Source: Maribacter sedimenticola (GTDB lineage: Bacteria; Bacteroidota; Bacteroidia; Flavobacteriales; Flavobacteriaceae). From it: a stretch of DNA of 64,000 nucleotides. Below are positions 45,645 through 54,368 of the stretch, one piece after another. The notes under the pieces are model-generated. The model made no database searches, had not been told where the DNA came from, and saw only the letters and a list, made by a program, of their open reading frames with translations. How positions within the stretch are numbered: the stretch's first letter is position 1; each line of letters begins with the position of its first letter. The stretch covers positions 787,339 to 851,338 of the forward strand of contig NZ_FZNV01000002.1 in the NCBI RefSeq assembly GCF_900188415.1, given 5' to 3'. The position numbers were made by a program, and so were the translations under genes.

Positions 45645-46061
45645 ATGCCGTCCTATACCATAAAGCAAATAACTATAGAGGAAGCCTTACCCATACGGCA
45701 CAAGGTCATGTGGCCAAATGAGACAATTGATTATGTTCGTTTGCCCGAAGATGATGAAGGCACTCATTACGGATTAATCATAGATAGCAATTTAATTGCT
45801 GTAATTTCATTGTTTATAAAGGGTAAAGAAGCACAGTTTCGGAAATTCGCCACACTCCATGAATATCAAGGAAAAGGCTATGGAACAATTTTGTTGAATG
45901 CAATCATGAATATTGCTGCAGAAAACAACCTTACCAGAATTTGGTGCAATGCACGGACCTCAAAAACAAATTTCTACGCTAAATTTAATATGCAGCTGAC
46001 CCCTGTTGAGTTTATAAAAGGTGGTTTAAATTATGTAATTATGGAGCGAAATTTTCATTAA
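45645..46061 (+). CDS. GNAT-family N-acetyltransferase
   Basis: 138 residues with the acetyl-CoA-binding motif (RKFATLHEYQGKGYGTILLN, containing QGKGYG) and TSKTNFYAKFNMQLTPVEF, a typical motif B ending. The acceptor is unknown. Monocistronic or last gene of a small cluster with the two preceding genes. Confidence 0.85.
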   Translation: MPSYTIKQITIEEALPIRHKVMWPNETIDYVRLPEDDEGTHYGLIIDSNLIAVISLFIKGKEAQFRKFATLHEYQGKGYGTILLNAIMNIAAENNLTRIWCNARTSKTNFYAKFNMQLTPVEFIKGGLNYVIMERNFH

Positions 46062-46169
46062 ACCCATAAATTTTGCCCTACTTAATTCCACAATCTTCAT
46101 TTCATAAGTACCCAGATAAAAGTACCTTAGGGGAGGTAAAACGAAACGAACTGCTGAAAAACCAAATTC

Positions 46170-46877
46170 ATGATACCCATACCAACCTTTAAAAATTTCG
46201 CTCCAAAAGTAATCGCTGCTATTTTACTATTGATGAGTTGTAGTGCGTTTGCGCAGAATCAAGCAACAGACACCATGGAAAAGAAAGAAATCGCCTTTTT
46301 GCTGTTCGATAATTACGAAACGTTGGATGTTTTTGGTCCCGCAGAAATATTTGGCAGATTGACAGACCACTATATTTTAAGATTCTATTCGCTGGAAGGT
46401 GGGGTTGTCACGAACCGACATCGGGTACCGATCATGACCGAAAAACTATCGACCATAACCAAAAAACCATTTGCCTTTTTAATTCCTGGAGGTCTTGGAA
46501 CCCGGATAGAGGTGAAAAATGAAGTACTTATCAATAAAATAAAGGACGTTTCACTATCTAGCGATTATGTATTAACGGTTTGCACAGGAAGTGCCCTATT
46601 GGCAAAATCTGGACTTTTAGATGACCGTAAAGCCACCTCAAACAAACGGGCCTTTTCTTGGGTAATGACCAACGGACAGGAAGTTGAATGGGATAAAAAA
46701 GCTCGTTGGAAGGTAGATGGAAATTATTATACCTCCTCTGGAGTAAGCGCTGGTATGGACATGGCACTAGGTTTTTTAGCCGACCGTCATGGCATTGATT
46801 TTGCCAGAAACGTTGCCTGGGAAATTGAATACAACTGGATCGAGGATAAGGATAATGATACGTTTACGGCAGAATGA
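46170..46877 (+). CDS. DJ-1/PfpI-family protein with signal peptide
   Basis: 235 residues. N-terminal hydrophobic segment (AILLLMSCSAFAQN) suggests export; SCSAFA also resembles a weak lipobox. Core residues 40-220 match DJ-1/PfpI class I amidotransferase-like proteins: IAFLLFDNYETLDVFGPAEI, FLIPGGLGTR, the nucleophile elbow VLTVCTGSALLAKSGLLDDR (Cys) and GVSAGMDMALGFLAD. Probably a deglycase/isonitrile-hydratase-like enzyme or a sensor; activity unproven. Confidence 0.83.
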   Translation: MIPIPTFKNFAPKVIAAILLLMSCSAFAQNQATDTMEKKEIAFLLFDNYETLDVFGPAEIFGRLTDHYILRFYSLEGGVVTNRHRVPIMTEKLSTITKKPFAFLIPGGLGTRIEVKNEVLINKIKDVSLSSDYVLTVCTGSALLAKSGLLDDRKATSNKRAFSWVMTNGQEVEWDKKARWKVDGNYYTSSGVSAGMDMALGFLADRHGIDFARNVAWEIEYNWIEDKDNDTFTAE

Positions 46878-46937
46878 TGTAGTAAGCCAACAAACTAATA
46901 TAAATCTAATACTTTGTGCATTTTAGTTAATACTATT

Positions 46938-47546
46938 TTACTTTTTACGTTTCATCAATTCAGCCTCAATATCTTTTAGTGTAAAACCTTTTGCTTGTAA
47001 GAGCATTAGATAATGAAACAATAGATCGGCACTTTCGTACAAGAAAAGCTCATCATTATTATCCATGGCCTCAATTACAGTTTCAACGGCCTCCTCTCCC
47101 ACTTTCTGGGCTACTTTATTAATGCCTTTTGCAAATAAGGAAGCTACATATGATTTTTCTCCATCGGCATTCGTGCGCCTGTGTTCAATAGTTGATTCCA
47201 ATTCAGAGAAGAACCCAAAGTTTGAATCATTGCTTTCCTTCCAACAAGTATCGGTACCAGTATGGCATGTAGGACCTATAGGATTTACCATTATCAATAA
47301 AGAATCTTGATCGCAATCATTTTTAATGGATACCAAATTTAGAAAATTGCCACTTTCCTCACCTTTGGTCCATAATCGGTTTTTAGATCTACTAAAGAAA
47401 GTAACCTTACCCGTTTCGGTGGTTTTACTTAGCGCTTCAGCATTCATGTAGCCCAACATTAATACGTTTTTAGTACGTGCATCTTGTATAATCGCAGGTA
47501 TTAATCCGTCGTTTGTTTTATTCCAATCCGGTGTTTTAAACTCCAT
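46938..47546 (-). CDS. hisIE: bifunctional phosphoribosyl-AMP cyclohydrolase/phosphoribosyl-ATP pyrophosphatase
   Basis: 202 residues. The N-terminal HisI domain has VLMLGYMNAEALSKTTETG, SRSKNRLWTKGEESGN, DCDQDSLLIMVNPIGPTCHT (zinc Cys/His). The C-terminal HisE domain starts near residue 110 (LESTIEHRRTNADGEKSYVA; KVGEEAVETVIEAM; ADLLFHYLMLLQAKG). Catalyses steps 2 and 3 of histidine synthesis. Last gene of the his operon. Confidence 0.95.
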   Translation of the reverse strand: MEFKTPDWNKTNDGLIPAIIQDARTKNVLMLGYMNAEALSKTTETGKVTFFSRSKNRLWTKGEESGNFLNLVSIKNDCDQDSLLIMVNPIGPTCHTGTDTCWKESNDSNFGFFSELESTIEHRRTNADGEKSYVASLFAKGINKVAQKVGEEAVETVIEAMDNNDELFLYESADLLFHYLMLLQAKGFTLKDIEAELMKRKK

Positions 47547-47641
47547 ATGTACTATCTTCTATTTTTACTTTATATTATTCTAAATCTTGTTAACCGTAAG
47601 GTAAACTCAAAATGACATGCAGTTTTGAAAATTGTCTGCTG

Positions 47642-48334
47642 TTACCCTAATGCAAACTCAACGGCAGCTTTAGCATGCTCCTTTGTTGTGTCAAATGCAG
47701 GTATGTCACAATCTGCTTGGGAAATTAACAATGGTATTTCCGTACAGCCTAAAATTACGGCTTGTGCACCTTCCTTCTCCCCTTTTTTGATGATATCTAC
47801 ATATTTTTTTTTAGACTCATCTTTAATCACACCTTTTGCAAGTTCATTATAAATGATGTTATGCACCGTATCTCTATCATTCTCGTTTGGCACCAAAGCT
47901 TCAATACCAAATTTATCACTAAGGATATCCTTGAAAAAATCCATTTCCATGGTATACCTGGTACCCAACAACAAAACCTTTTTGCAACCTTTGGCTTGTA
48001 TAGCCTTACCGATTACTTCAACAATATGAAGCACCGGAACAGTCAAACTTTTCTTCATTATTGGAGCACTTAGATGCATGGTATTGGCGCAAATAACGAT
48101 AATTTCTGCTCCGGCATCTTGCAGCCTTAATGCAATATTCGTCATTTCTTTATGCAAAGCATCCCAATCTCCTGCAGCTTGTTTTTTAGAAAACTCAGCA
48201 AAGTTCACAGATTCAATAATGCAGTGACAAGAACTTTGTCCGCCCAGTTCTTCTGCCACCATTGTATTTAACAATTGGTAATACAACTGAGTAGACTGCC
48301 AAGTAATACCACCTATTAATCCTATTTTTTTCAT
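47642..48334 (-). CDS. aspartate/glutamate racemase family protein
   Basis: 230 residues. Both catalytic Cys regions are present: ICANTMHLSAP (Cys near 83) and ILGCTEIPLLIS (Cys near 195), with GGITWQSTQLYYQLLN at the N-terminus as in Asp/Glu/hydantoin racemases (YgeA type). Substrate uncertain; it may make D-amino acids for the wall or act on a related compound. Inserted between hisF and hisIE on the same strand; a role in histidine synthesis is not expected. Confidence 0.87.
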   Translation of the reverse strand: MKKIGLIGGITWQSTQLYYQLLNTMVAEELGGQSSCHCIIESVNFAEFSKKQAAGDWDALHKEMTNIALRLQDAGAEIIVICANTMHLSAPIMKKSLTVPVLHIVEVIGKAIQAKGCKKVLLLGTRYTMEMDFFKDILSDKFGIEALVPNENDRDTVHNIIYNELAKGVIKDESKKKYVDIIKKGEKEGAQAVILGCTEIPLLISQADCDIPAFDTTKEHAKAAVEFALG

Positions 48335-48509
48335 TGTATAACTTCTGCTTGTTGTCCCTATTTTTATTCAGTTCACTCAGTGTAACCGATGTGAAAAATT
48401 GTATCCTAAAGCCTTCTAAAGCGCCTGTCTTTGTAGGTTAATTCAGGAGACATTCTGACTACTGAAAACTGTAACTGCCTACTAACCACTTAGCGACTAC
48501 TTAGTGAAA

Positions 48510-49265
48510 CTAAACCCTCACTGGAATCCCGTTCCCTTGTAATTCAAGTTTCAATTCCTGAATCCCTATTTCCTTAAAATGAAAAACACTTGCCGCCAAA
48601 GCTGCATCTGCTTTTCCTTCTATAAAAGTATCCGAGAAATGTTGCATATTACCTGCACCACCAGAAGCGATAATGGGTATGTTCAATTCTGTGGATAATC
48701 TTGCCAAAGCTTCATTGGCAAAACCATCTTTGGTACCATCATTATCCATTGATGTGAACAGTATTTCACCAGCACCACGCTCTTCAACCTCCTTAGCCCA
48801 TTCAAATAACTTACGCTCTGTAGGTACTTTGCCACCCACTAAATGCACGATCCATTCTCCATCTATCTGTTTGGCATCAATAGCCACCACAATACACTGT
48901 GAACCAAATTTAGCCACCAAATCGTTAATCAACTGCGGATTCTTAACTGCCGAGGAGTTTATAGACACTTTATCGGCACCATTTTGCAATAAAATATCTA
49001 CATCTTCTACAGAGGAAATTCCGCCACCTACTGTAAATGGAATGTTCACTTTTTCGGCAACTCTGTATACCAAATCAGCCAATGTTTTGCGTTTTTGTTC
49101 GGTTGCCGAAATGTCTAAAAAGACCAATTCATCTGCCCCTTCTTTACTGTAAATTTCAGCAAGTTCAACAGGGTCACCGGCATCTCGTAAATCAACAAAA
49201 TTCACGCCTTTAACCGTTCTACCGTCTTTTATATCCAAACAAGGAATTATTCTTTTTGCAAGCAT
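48510..49265 (-). CDS. hisF: imidazole glycerol phosphate synthase cyclase subunit
   Basis: 251 residues, (beta/alpha)8 barrel. Starts [20 protein letters not shown] (catalytic Asp11) and carries the second catalytic Asp in [14 protein letters not shown] (family Asp130), plus phosphate-binding [13 protein letters not shown]. Forms imidazole glycerol phosphate and AICAR using ammonia from HisH. Preceded on its own strand by the right member of a heptamer pair. Confidence 0.96.
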   Translation of the reverse strand: MLAKRIIPCLDIKDGRTVKGVNFVDLRDAGDPVELAEIYSKEGADELVFLDISATEQKRKTLADLVYRVAEKVNIPFTVGGGISSVEDVDILLQNGADKVSINSSAVKNPQLINDLVAKFGSQCIVVAIDAKQIDGEWIVHLVGGKVPTERKLFEWAKEVEERGAGEILFTSMDNDGTKDGFANEALARLSTELNIPIIASGGAGNMQHFSDTFIEGKADAALAASVFHFKEIGIQELKLELQGNGIPVRV

Positions 49266-49274
49266 TTTTTTTAA

Positions 49275-49309
49275 AGTATTAAGTACTTAGTATTAAGTAC
49301 TAAGTATTC
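49275..49309 (+). repeat. AGTATTA-type heptamer array
   Basis: Five consecutive 7-mers (AGTATTA AGTACTT, AGTATTA, AGTACTA, AGTATTC) starting 9 bp from the hisF start codon. The inverse partner is at 49345-49379. Confidence 0.8.
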
Positions 49310-49344
49310 TTTGTTAACATCAAGTTGCCAATTACTGTAACCTC

Positions 49345-49379
49345 AGTACTTCGTACTTTGTACTCTGTACTCTGTACTT
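49345..49379 (+). repeat. GTACTCT-type heptamer array, inverse partner
   Basis: Five units (AGTACTT CGTACTT, TGTACTC, TGTACTC, TGTACTT), ending 8 bp from the stop codon of the DinB-like gene. Together with 49275-49309 it can form an imperfect hairpin across the gap. Confidence 0.8.
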
Positions 49380-49387
49380 TTATCTCG

Positions 49388-49903
49388 TTACTTATTTTTT
49401 ATATTCAAATCTACTCCGTCATAAAAGCCAAGGTCCTTATTTTTCAACTGTTTTACCCAAAAAGCTATTTGTCCAGTATGATATGAGTAGTGTTCTACCA
49501 CATGGAGAATAATACCTATTCCAGAAAAAGAAAATCCCTGTACCGAACGTTTTTGAACCAATTGAGCTGTTGAAGCATCAAAAATGATTCTTTTTGCCGA
49601 GTCTAGCACATCATCCAACTTATTCAGCAATTCTTCTTTGGTGTAACCATCGGTAGCAGCAAACTCTGCATCACGATTTCTTATGTCTTCATTTTCTCCT
49701 AAAGACGATATTGCGTATTGCGATATATTACCACATAAATGAAGAATTAAATTTGCAATGCTATTTAAAGAAGCGTTCGGTTTTTGCCACAGTTCTTCTT
49801 CAGAAATATCAGCAAGACTTTTCTTTATCATACGTGTACTTTCATCTATACGATACAAAGCATTTTGCTTTAGCTCTTCAATGATTTGAAATTCCTTATC
49901 CAT
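49388..49903 (-). CDS. DinB/DUF1572 four-helix protein
   Basis: 171 residues, a four-helix bundle of the DinB-like metal hydrolase superfamily. Candidate metal ligands are His in [16 protein letters not shown], and His in [17 protein letters not shown]. Members include thiol-S-transferases and proteins of unknown role. Overlaps the hisA stop codon region by 8 bp, so it is translated with the his operon even though no histidine-pathway role is known. Confidence 0.83.
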   Translation of the reverse strand: MDKEFQIIEELKQNALYRIDESTRMIKKSLADISEEELWQKPNASLNSIANLILHLCGNISQYAISSLGENEDIRNRDAEFAATDGYTKEELLNKLDDVLDSAKRIIFDASTAQLVQKRSVQGFSFSGIGIILHVVEHYSYHTGQIAFWVKQLKNKDLGFYDGVDLNIKNK

Positions 49904-50627
49904 TGCTTAAAATATAAGATTCCAACTGTTTTAAACTAATTCTGTTCTCGTAAATAGCCTTACCTATAATTGTACCTTCACAACCCATTTCGGCTAATTT
50001 AGGCAACTCATCAAAAGTAGATATTCCGCCACTTGCAATTAGTTTTATTCCAGGTTCCGTTGAACTGATTATTTTTGAGTATAAATTAAAAGACGGACCT
50101 TCTAACATACCATCTTTGCTAATATCGGTACAAATTACGTATTGAATTCCCTTTTCTTGGTACGATTGGATAAAAGGAATCAACTCTTCTTTAGATTCTT
50201 CTAACCAGCCCGAAACAGCTACTTTTTCATCCATAGCATCGGCTCCCAATATTATTTTATCGGAACCATGCTTTTCTATCCAACCAATAAATGTTTCAGC
50301 ATCCTTAACAGCAATACTACCACCAGTAATTTGCTTGGCACCACTTTCAAAAGCGATACGTAAATCTTCATCAGTCTTCAATCCGCCACCAAAATCAATC
50401 TGCAGCCCGGTTTTGCTTGCAATTTGTTCTAGCACTTTATGGTTCACAATATGCTTAGATTTTGCACCATCTAAATCCACTAAATGCAAGTGTTTTATTC
50501 CGTGCGCTTCGAACTCTTTCGCAACTTCTAACGGGTTTTCATTGTATATCTTCTTGGTATCATAATCCCCTTTGGAAAGGCGTACACACTTACCGTCTAT
50601 GATATCTATGGCTGGTATTATTCTCAT
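49896..50627 (-). CDS. hisA: phosphoribosyl-formimino AICAR-phosphate isomerase
   Basis: 243 residues, (beta/alpha)8 barrel with [20 protein letters not shown] (Asp8), [15 protein letters not shown] and [16 protein letters not shown] (second acid) as well as [14 protein letters not shown]. Converts ProFAR to PRFAR. Preceded by a nine-unit heptamer array on the plus strand coordinates 50644-50706. Confidence 0.96.
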   Translation of the reverse strand: MRIIPAIDIIDGKCVRLSKGDYDTKKIYNENPLEVAKEFEAHGIKHLHLVDLDGAKSKHIVNHKVLEQIASKTGLQIDFGGGLKTDEDLRIAFESGAKQITGGSIAVKDAETFIGWIEKHGSDKIILGADAMDEKVAVSGWLEESKEELIPFIQSYQEKGIQYVICTDISKDGMLEGPSFNLYSKIISSTEPGIKLIASGGISTFDELPKLAEMGCEGTIIGKAIYENRISLKQLESYILSNG

Positions 50628-50643
50628 TTTAATAGTTGTGTTA

Positions 50644-50706
50644 AGTCTTTAGTATTAAGTAAAAAGTACAAAGTATTAAGTCCTTAGTATTAAGTACAAA
50701 GTTTGG
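50644..50706 (+). repeat. AGTATTA-type heptamer array (left half of a split pair)
   Basis: Nine consecutive 7-mers all beginning AGT (AGTCTTT AGTATTA, AGTAAAA, AGTACAA, AGTATTA, AGTCCTT, AGTATTA, AGTACAA, AGTTTGG). The matching inverse array is not in this gap but on the far side of the four-helix-bundle gene (51071-51126). Confidence 0.85.
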
Positions 50707-50711
50707 AGTTA

Positions 50712-51065
50712 TTATATCCTTAATTTCTTTTGCAATGCATAGTTCATATTCTTTATTTCTTTGCATAATGCCAAAGTATTATTTATATCTGTTTCTAGTA
50801 AAAATTTCAAGTTTACAGTTAGAATTAATTGTGTTTCAAGTTCTGTGGTTGAGCCATTTGCAATACTAAGAAAATGGGCGAATTCTTTATTCGAATTTCT
50901 ACCTGCTCCCTCTGCAATGTTTGATGGTATAGAAACGCTACATCTTTTAATCTGAGAAGTCAATCCAAATTTTTCATCATCCGGTAATTTCTTTGATAAG
51001 AAATAAATTTCCTCAACAAGCTGCATCCCTTTTTTCCAAATATGGAGTTCTCTATAATTATTCAT
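50712..51065 (-). CDS. four-helix-bundle protein (23S rRNA intervening-sequence/S23 type)
   Basis: 117 residues. Family hallmarks: YRELHIWKKGMQLVEEIYFL at the start, then GLTSQIKRCSVSIPSNIAEG and RNSNKEFAHFLSIANGSTTE, then ETQLILTVNLKFL. These proteins were named from ORFs inside intervening sequences of 23S rRNA genes; related Avd proteins bind nucleic acid in diversity-generating retroelements, but no reverse transcriptase is present here. Located inside the his operon and bounded on both sides by mutually inverse heptamer arrays, which looks like an insertion within a heptamer-bounded spacer. Cellular function unknown. Confidence 0.9.
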   Translation of the reverse strand: MNNYRELHIWKKGMQLVEEIYFLSKKLPDDEKFGLTSQIKRCSVSIPSNIAEGAGRNSNKEFAHFLSIANGSTTELETQLILTVNLKFLLETDINNTLALCKEIKNMNYALQKKLRI

Positions 51066-51070
51066 CCACG

Positions 51071-51126
51071 TAATACTATGTACTTTGCATTTTGCACTCT
51101 TTGCTTAATACTTAATACTCTGTACT
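51071..51126 (+). repeat. TAATACT-type heptamer array (right half of the split pair)
   Basis: Eight units in phase (TAATACT ATGTACT, TTGCATT, TTGCACT, CTTTGCT, TAATACT, TAATACT, CTGTACT). Inverse complement of the 50644-50706 family; the pair encloses the four-helix-bundle gene. Confidence 0.85.
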
Positions 51127-51135
51127 TTTCACTAA

Positions 51136-51558
51136 CTATTCTAAAATTTGTTTATCAACAGACATCCACAATGCTGAATCTCCTATTTTATTAAATCCGT
51201 AACGCTCATACATTTTATGGGCATCCTTGGTTTTTAATGCAAGTGTTTTTAGGTTTTTTATGATTGGGTCTTCTAACATAAAGGCTACAAGTTTTTTACC
51301 GTAACCCTGACCTTGGAATTTATCAAGGATAATGACATCCATAAAATAACCAAAATAGATATAGTCGGTTACTACCCTGGCAAAACCAATTTGTTCATTA
51401 TCAGTGGTATAAATACCAAAACAATACGAATGTTCAATAGTGGTCTTTACATCTTCAATAGTCCTATTATTACCCCAATAAGAATTTGCGATAAACTCCT
51501 GTATGGCTTCTACGTTTAATAGACTTTTATCTTTGGAAATAAAGTAATTCGGCTTCAT
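51136..51558 (-). CDS. GNAT-family N-acetyltransferase
   Basis: 140 residues. Acetyl-CoA motif region FMDVIILDKFQGQGYGKKLV (QGQGYG) and LKTKDAHKMYERYGFNKIGD. Resembles the small YkkB/ElaA-like GNATs; the acceptor is unknown. Overlaps hisH by one base (ATG/stop), so it is embedded in the his operon. Confidence 0.87.
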   Translation of the reverse strand: MKPNYFISKDKSLLNVEAIQEFIANSYWGNNRTIEDVKTTIEHSYCFGIYTTDNEQIGFARVVTDYIYFGYFMDVIILDKFQGQGYGKKLVAFMLEDPIIKNLKTLALKTKDAHKMYERYGFNKIGDSALWMSVDKQILE

Positions 51559-52139
51559 TACATTTTTAAAAAATTCTCTAATATTTTCTCACCAACATCA
51601 CTAGATTTCTCTGGGTGAAACTGCGTACCGTAAAAATTACCTTTTTGTAATGCTGCGCTATAGTTGAGTCCGTACGAACATTCAGCTATAGTTTCGCTAC
51701 ACAATGGGGCATAAAAGCTATGAACCAAGTAAATATGCTCATTCTCGGCAATAGAGCCAAACAAATTTGATTTTAGCTTCGATATTTGATTCCATCCAAT
51801 TTGAGGAACCTTTACGCTAGTATCAAATTTAATAACATCAACATCAAAAATGCCCAATCCTGTGGTATTCCCCTCCTCGGATGAATTACACATTAATTGC
51901 ATGCCTAAACATATACCTAAAACAGGCTGTTTTAAGGTTGGTATTATGCTATCCAGACCGCTATTCAACAGCATTTTCATGGCACTACTTGCCTCACCTA
52001 CTCCCGGAAAAATTACTTTATCGGCATTTTTTATTTCCTCGGCATCGCTACTTAAAACAGCATCAAAACCCAATCTTTTGATGGCAAATTTTATGCTCTG
52101 TATATTTCCGGCGCCGTAATTTATGATAACAATTTTCAT
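51558..52139 (-). CDS. hisH: imidazole glycerol phosphate synthase glutaminase subunit
   Basis: 193 residues, class I glutamine amidotransferase. Nucleophile Cys in PVLGICLGMQLMC (about residue 77), oxyanion segment NYGAGN at the N-terminus and catalytic His-x-Glu in YGTQFHPEKSS. Supplies ammonia to HisF. Separated from hisB by a gap carrying a heptamer pair. Confidence 0.96.
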   Translation of the reverse strand: MKIVIINYGAGNIQSIKFAIKRLGFDAVLSSDAEEIKNADKVIFPGVGEASSAMKMLLNSGLDSIIPTLKQPVLGICLGMQLMCNSSEEGNTTGLGIFDVDVIKFDTSVKVPQIGWNQISKLKSNLFGSIAENEHIYLVHSFYAPLCSETIAECSYGLNYSAALQKGNFYGTQFHPEKSSDVGEKILENFLKM

Positions 52140-52146
52140 TAAAACT

Positions 52147-52174
52147 AGTATTAAGTACTCAGTATGAAGTACAA
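52147..52174 (+). repeat. AGTATTA-type heptamer array
   Basis: Four units (AGTATTA AGTACTC, AGTATGA, AGTACAA) directly upstream of hisH; mirrored by 52194-52221. Confidence 0.8.
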
Positions 52175-52193
52175 AGCAAATCTTAGAACGATT

Positions 52194-52221
52194 TAATACT
52201 TTATACTTAATACTTTGTACT
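52194..52221 (+). repeat. TAATACT-type heptamer array, inverse partner
   Basis: Four units (TAATACT TTATACT, TAATACT, TTGTACT) ending 1 bp from the hisB stop codon. Four units against four units with a 19-bp spacer. Confidence 0.8.
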
Positions 52222-52222
52222 A

Positions 52223-53365
52223 TTATAGAACTCCTTTTGTACTTGGTAACACCATCTTTTCAACATCTCTTTTTACTGCCATTTTAATGCTTTTTGCAAA
52301 GGCTTTGAAAATAGCTTCTATTTTATGATGTTCATTGGTGCCTTCAGCTTTAATGTTCAAGTTGGCTTTTGCTCCGTCTGTGAACGACTTAAAGAAATGG
52401 TGAAACATTTCAGTTGGCATGTCGCCCACCATTTCACGCTTAAAGTCTGCATCCCATACTAGCCAATTTCTGCCACCAAAATCAATAGCGGATTGCGCCA
52501 AACAATCATCCATAGGCAAACAGAATCCGTAGCGTTCTATGCCTAATTTATTCCCCAAGGCATTATGAAAAACTTCACCTAAGGCAATACCGGTATCTTC
52601 AATAGTATGGTGTTCATCAACTTCTAAATCGCCATCAACCTTAATGGTTAAATCCATTTGCCCATGACGAGCCAATTGGTCTAGCATATGGTCAAAAAAT
52701 GCCAATCCGGTTTTAATATCACTTTTACCGGTACCGTCTAAGTTCAATTGTATGGCAATATCGGTTTCATTGGTCTTTCTATGAATTTCAGCCGTTCTAT
52801 CATTCAGCTTTAAAAACTCATATATCTTTTCCCAATCATTACTTTCAATAGCAATATGGCTATCTAATTCATCACGCTTTACTGTGATTTCACCGGTACC
52901 AAGATTGGTATTATCATTAATAAAAATCCCTTTAGAACCAAGGTTTTTAGCTAATTCCATATCCGTTAATCGGTCACCGATAACAAATGAATTCTCCAGA
53001 TCATAATCCTCAGAAAAATATTCGGTCAATAATCCGGTGCCAGGTTTTCTAGTGTCGGCATTTTCATGGGGAAAAGTACGGTCAAGAAAAACTTTATCAA
53101 AAACAACGCCCTCATTCTCGAATGATTTAAGAATGAAATTATGAACCGGCCAAAAGGTATCCTCTGGAAATACATCTGTACCCAAGCCGTCTTGGTTGGT
53201 AATCATGACCAATTCATAATCCAATTCTTTCGCTATTTTACCTAAATATGTAAATGCCTTAGGATAGAAAATCATTTTCTCAAATGCATCGATCTGCTCA
53301 TCTACAGTTTCTTTTATTATTGTACCGTCTCGGTCTATAAATAGTACTCTTTTTTTCATTTTCAT
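52223..53365 (-). CDS. hisB: bifunctional histidinol-phosphatase/imidazoleglycerol-phosphate dehydratase
   Basis: 380 residues. N-terminal HAD phosphatase domain ([41 protein letters not shown]) and C-terminal IGPD domain ([55 protein letters not shown] with metal-binding His). Provides both the dehydratase and the histidinol-phosphate phosphatase steps, so no separate hisN is needed. A Met two codons later is an equally good start. Confidence 0.96.
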   Translation of the reverse strand: MKMKKRVLFIDRDGTIIKETVDEQIDAFEKMIFYPKAFTYLGKIAKELDYELVMITNQDGLGTDVFPEDTFWPVHNFILKSFENEGVVFDKVFLDRTFPHENADTRKPGTGLLTEYFSEDYDLENSFVIGDRLTDMELAKNLGSKGIFINDNTNLGTGEITVKRDELDSHIAIESNDWEKIYEFLKLNDRTAEIHRKTNETDIAIQLNLDGTGKSDIKTGLAFFDHMLDQLARHGQMDLTIKVDGDLEVDEHHTIEDTGIALGEVFHNALGNKLGIERYGFCLPMDDCLAQSAIDFGGRNWLVWDADFKREMVGDMPTEMFHHFFKSFTDGAKANLNIKAEGTNEHHKIEAIFKAFAKSIKMAVKRDVEKMVLPSTKGVL

Positions 53366-53385
53366 TTCATATATAATGTTCTAAA

Positions 53386-54351
53386 CTATACCTCTGGGTC
53401 ACTATTTTTGGTGTCGATAGCAATTTGTTTTTCTTTAGACCCAAAAAAGTATTTTTTCACACCACCGAACAAAGCAATTGCCCCTACTGCGATGAACTTC
53501 CAAAATTTTAGAATTACCGCAAAGAAACCAGCTTTCGCTAATATTTTACCAGCTATTAAACCTCCAATACCATAAGCTGCTACATCATCAAAATCCGGAT
53601 CAAATTCAGAATACTTATAGCCAGTATTAAAAGATACACTACCCAGAATTGGTTCTAAGTTAGCTTCCACATCGTTCAATGTTTCCATATTTCCAATAAC
53701 ATTAAGGTTCATATACCCCTTTCTACCTAATACCCTAATATTATAGTTTAAGGTGCTACTCTCCTCTTCTTCAAACAAGAGTTCTTTGGCCCAGTACAAT
53801 TTTTTATCATCTTGATCATAATATGGTTTAGAAGCCCAACCAAGTAATTCAACAGTAGGGTAACCTAATCTTGATCTTTCAGGATTTGCATTTTTAGCGT
53901 CTTCTTGCATTTCGCTCAAAAGGTCATCATAATTTAAATCTTTGGCATCATCATCTTTAATATAACCTTCTTCAGCATATGAAATTTCTATGGCATAACT
54001 AGTTTCAACGGGAGTCTCATCTTCTTTAAGTAATAATCCCATCACAGAATTATCAACAGGGTTGCCCCAAATATCAGATAATACACGCTGTGCTTGTGGC
54101 TTATCTAAAAACTTGTATCCTTTGGGCACAATAATTTTAGCAACATCACCATTTAGCATGGACCTATCATAGATATAGGTAAAAGTACTTTCTAAACTAT
54201 CTGAATATTGCTTAAAACTTATAAGTGCCTCGGTTTCTTCATCACTTAAGTTTAAACTATCGGCAATAAATTCAAGCCTTTCAATATCTTGGGCATTAGA
54301 AAAGTTAATTGCAAAAAACAAGGAAATAACAAACAATAAATTGGTTTTCAT
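53386..54351 (-). CDS. DUF2167 membrane protein
   Basis: 321 residues with a signal peptide (LLFVISLFFAINFSNAQ). The DUF2167 domain shows IVPKGYKFLDKPQAQRVLSD, GYIKDDDAKDLNYDDLLSEM, KLYWAKELLFE and AAYGIGGLIAGKILAKAGFF, followed by membrane helices near residues 262-300. DUF2167 proteins are membrane-anchored, function unknown. Located between hisC and hisB with gaps of about 20 bp, so it is presumably co-transcribed with the his operon. Confidence 0.85.
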   Translation of the reverse strand: MKTNLLFVISLFFAINFSNAQDIERLEFIADSLNLSDEETEALISFKQYSDSLESTFTYIYDRSMLNGDVAKIIVPKGYKFLDKPQAQRVLSDIWGNPVDNSVMGLLLKEDETPVETSYAIEISYAEEGYIKDDDAKDLNYDDLLSEMQEDAKNANPERSRLGYPTVELLGWASKPYYDQDDKKLYWAKELLFEEEESSTLNYNIRVLGRKGYMNLNVIGNMETLNDVEANLEPILGSVSFNTGYKYSEFDPDFDDVAAYGIGGLIAGKILAKAGFFAVILKFWKFIAVGAIALFGGVKKYFFGSKEKQIAIDTKNSDPEV

Positions 54352-54368
54352 CTGGTTTGGTTTGATGG

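Noticed and set aside
48430-48505. Another heptamer array between hisF and the racemase gene
   Set aside because: There is a hint of 7-bp phase (CTGACTA CTGAAAA CTGTAAC) but it decays within three units and has no clear inverse partner.
49275-52221. CRISPR-like appearance of regularly repeated short units
   Set aside because: The units are contiguous 7-mers without spacers, and no cas genes are present.
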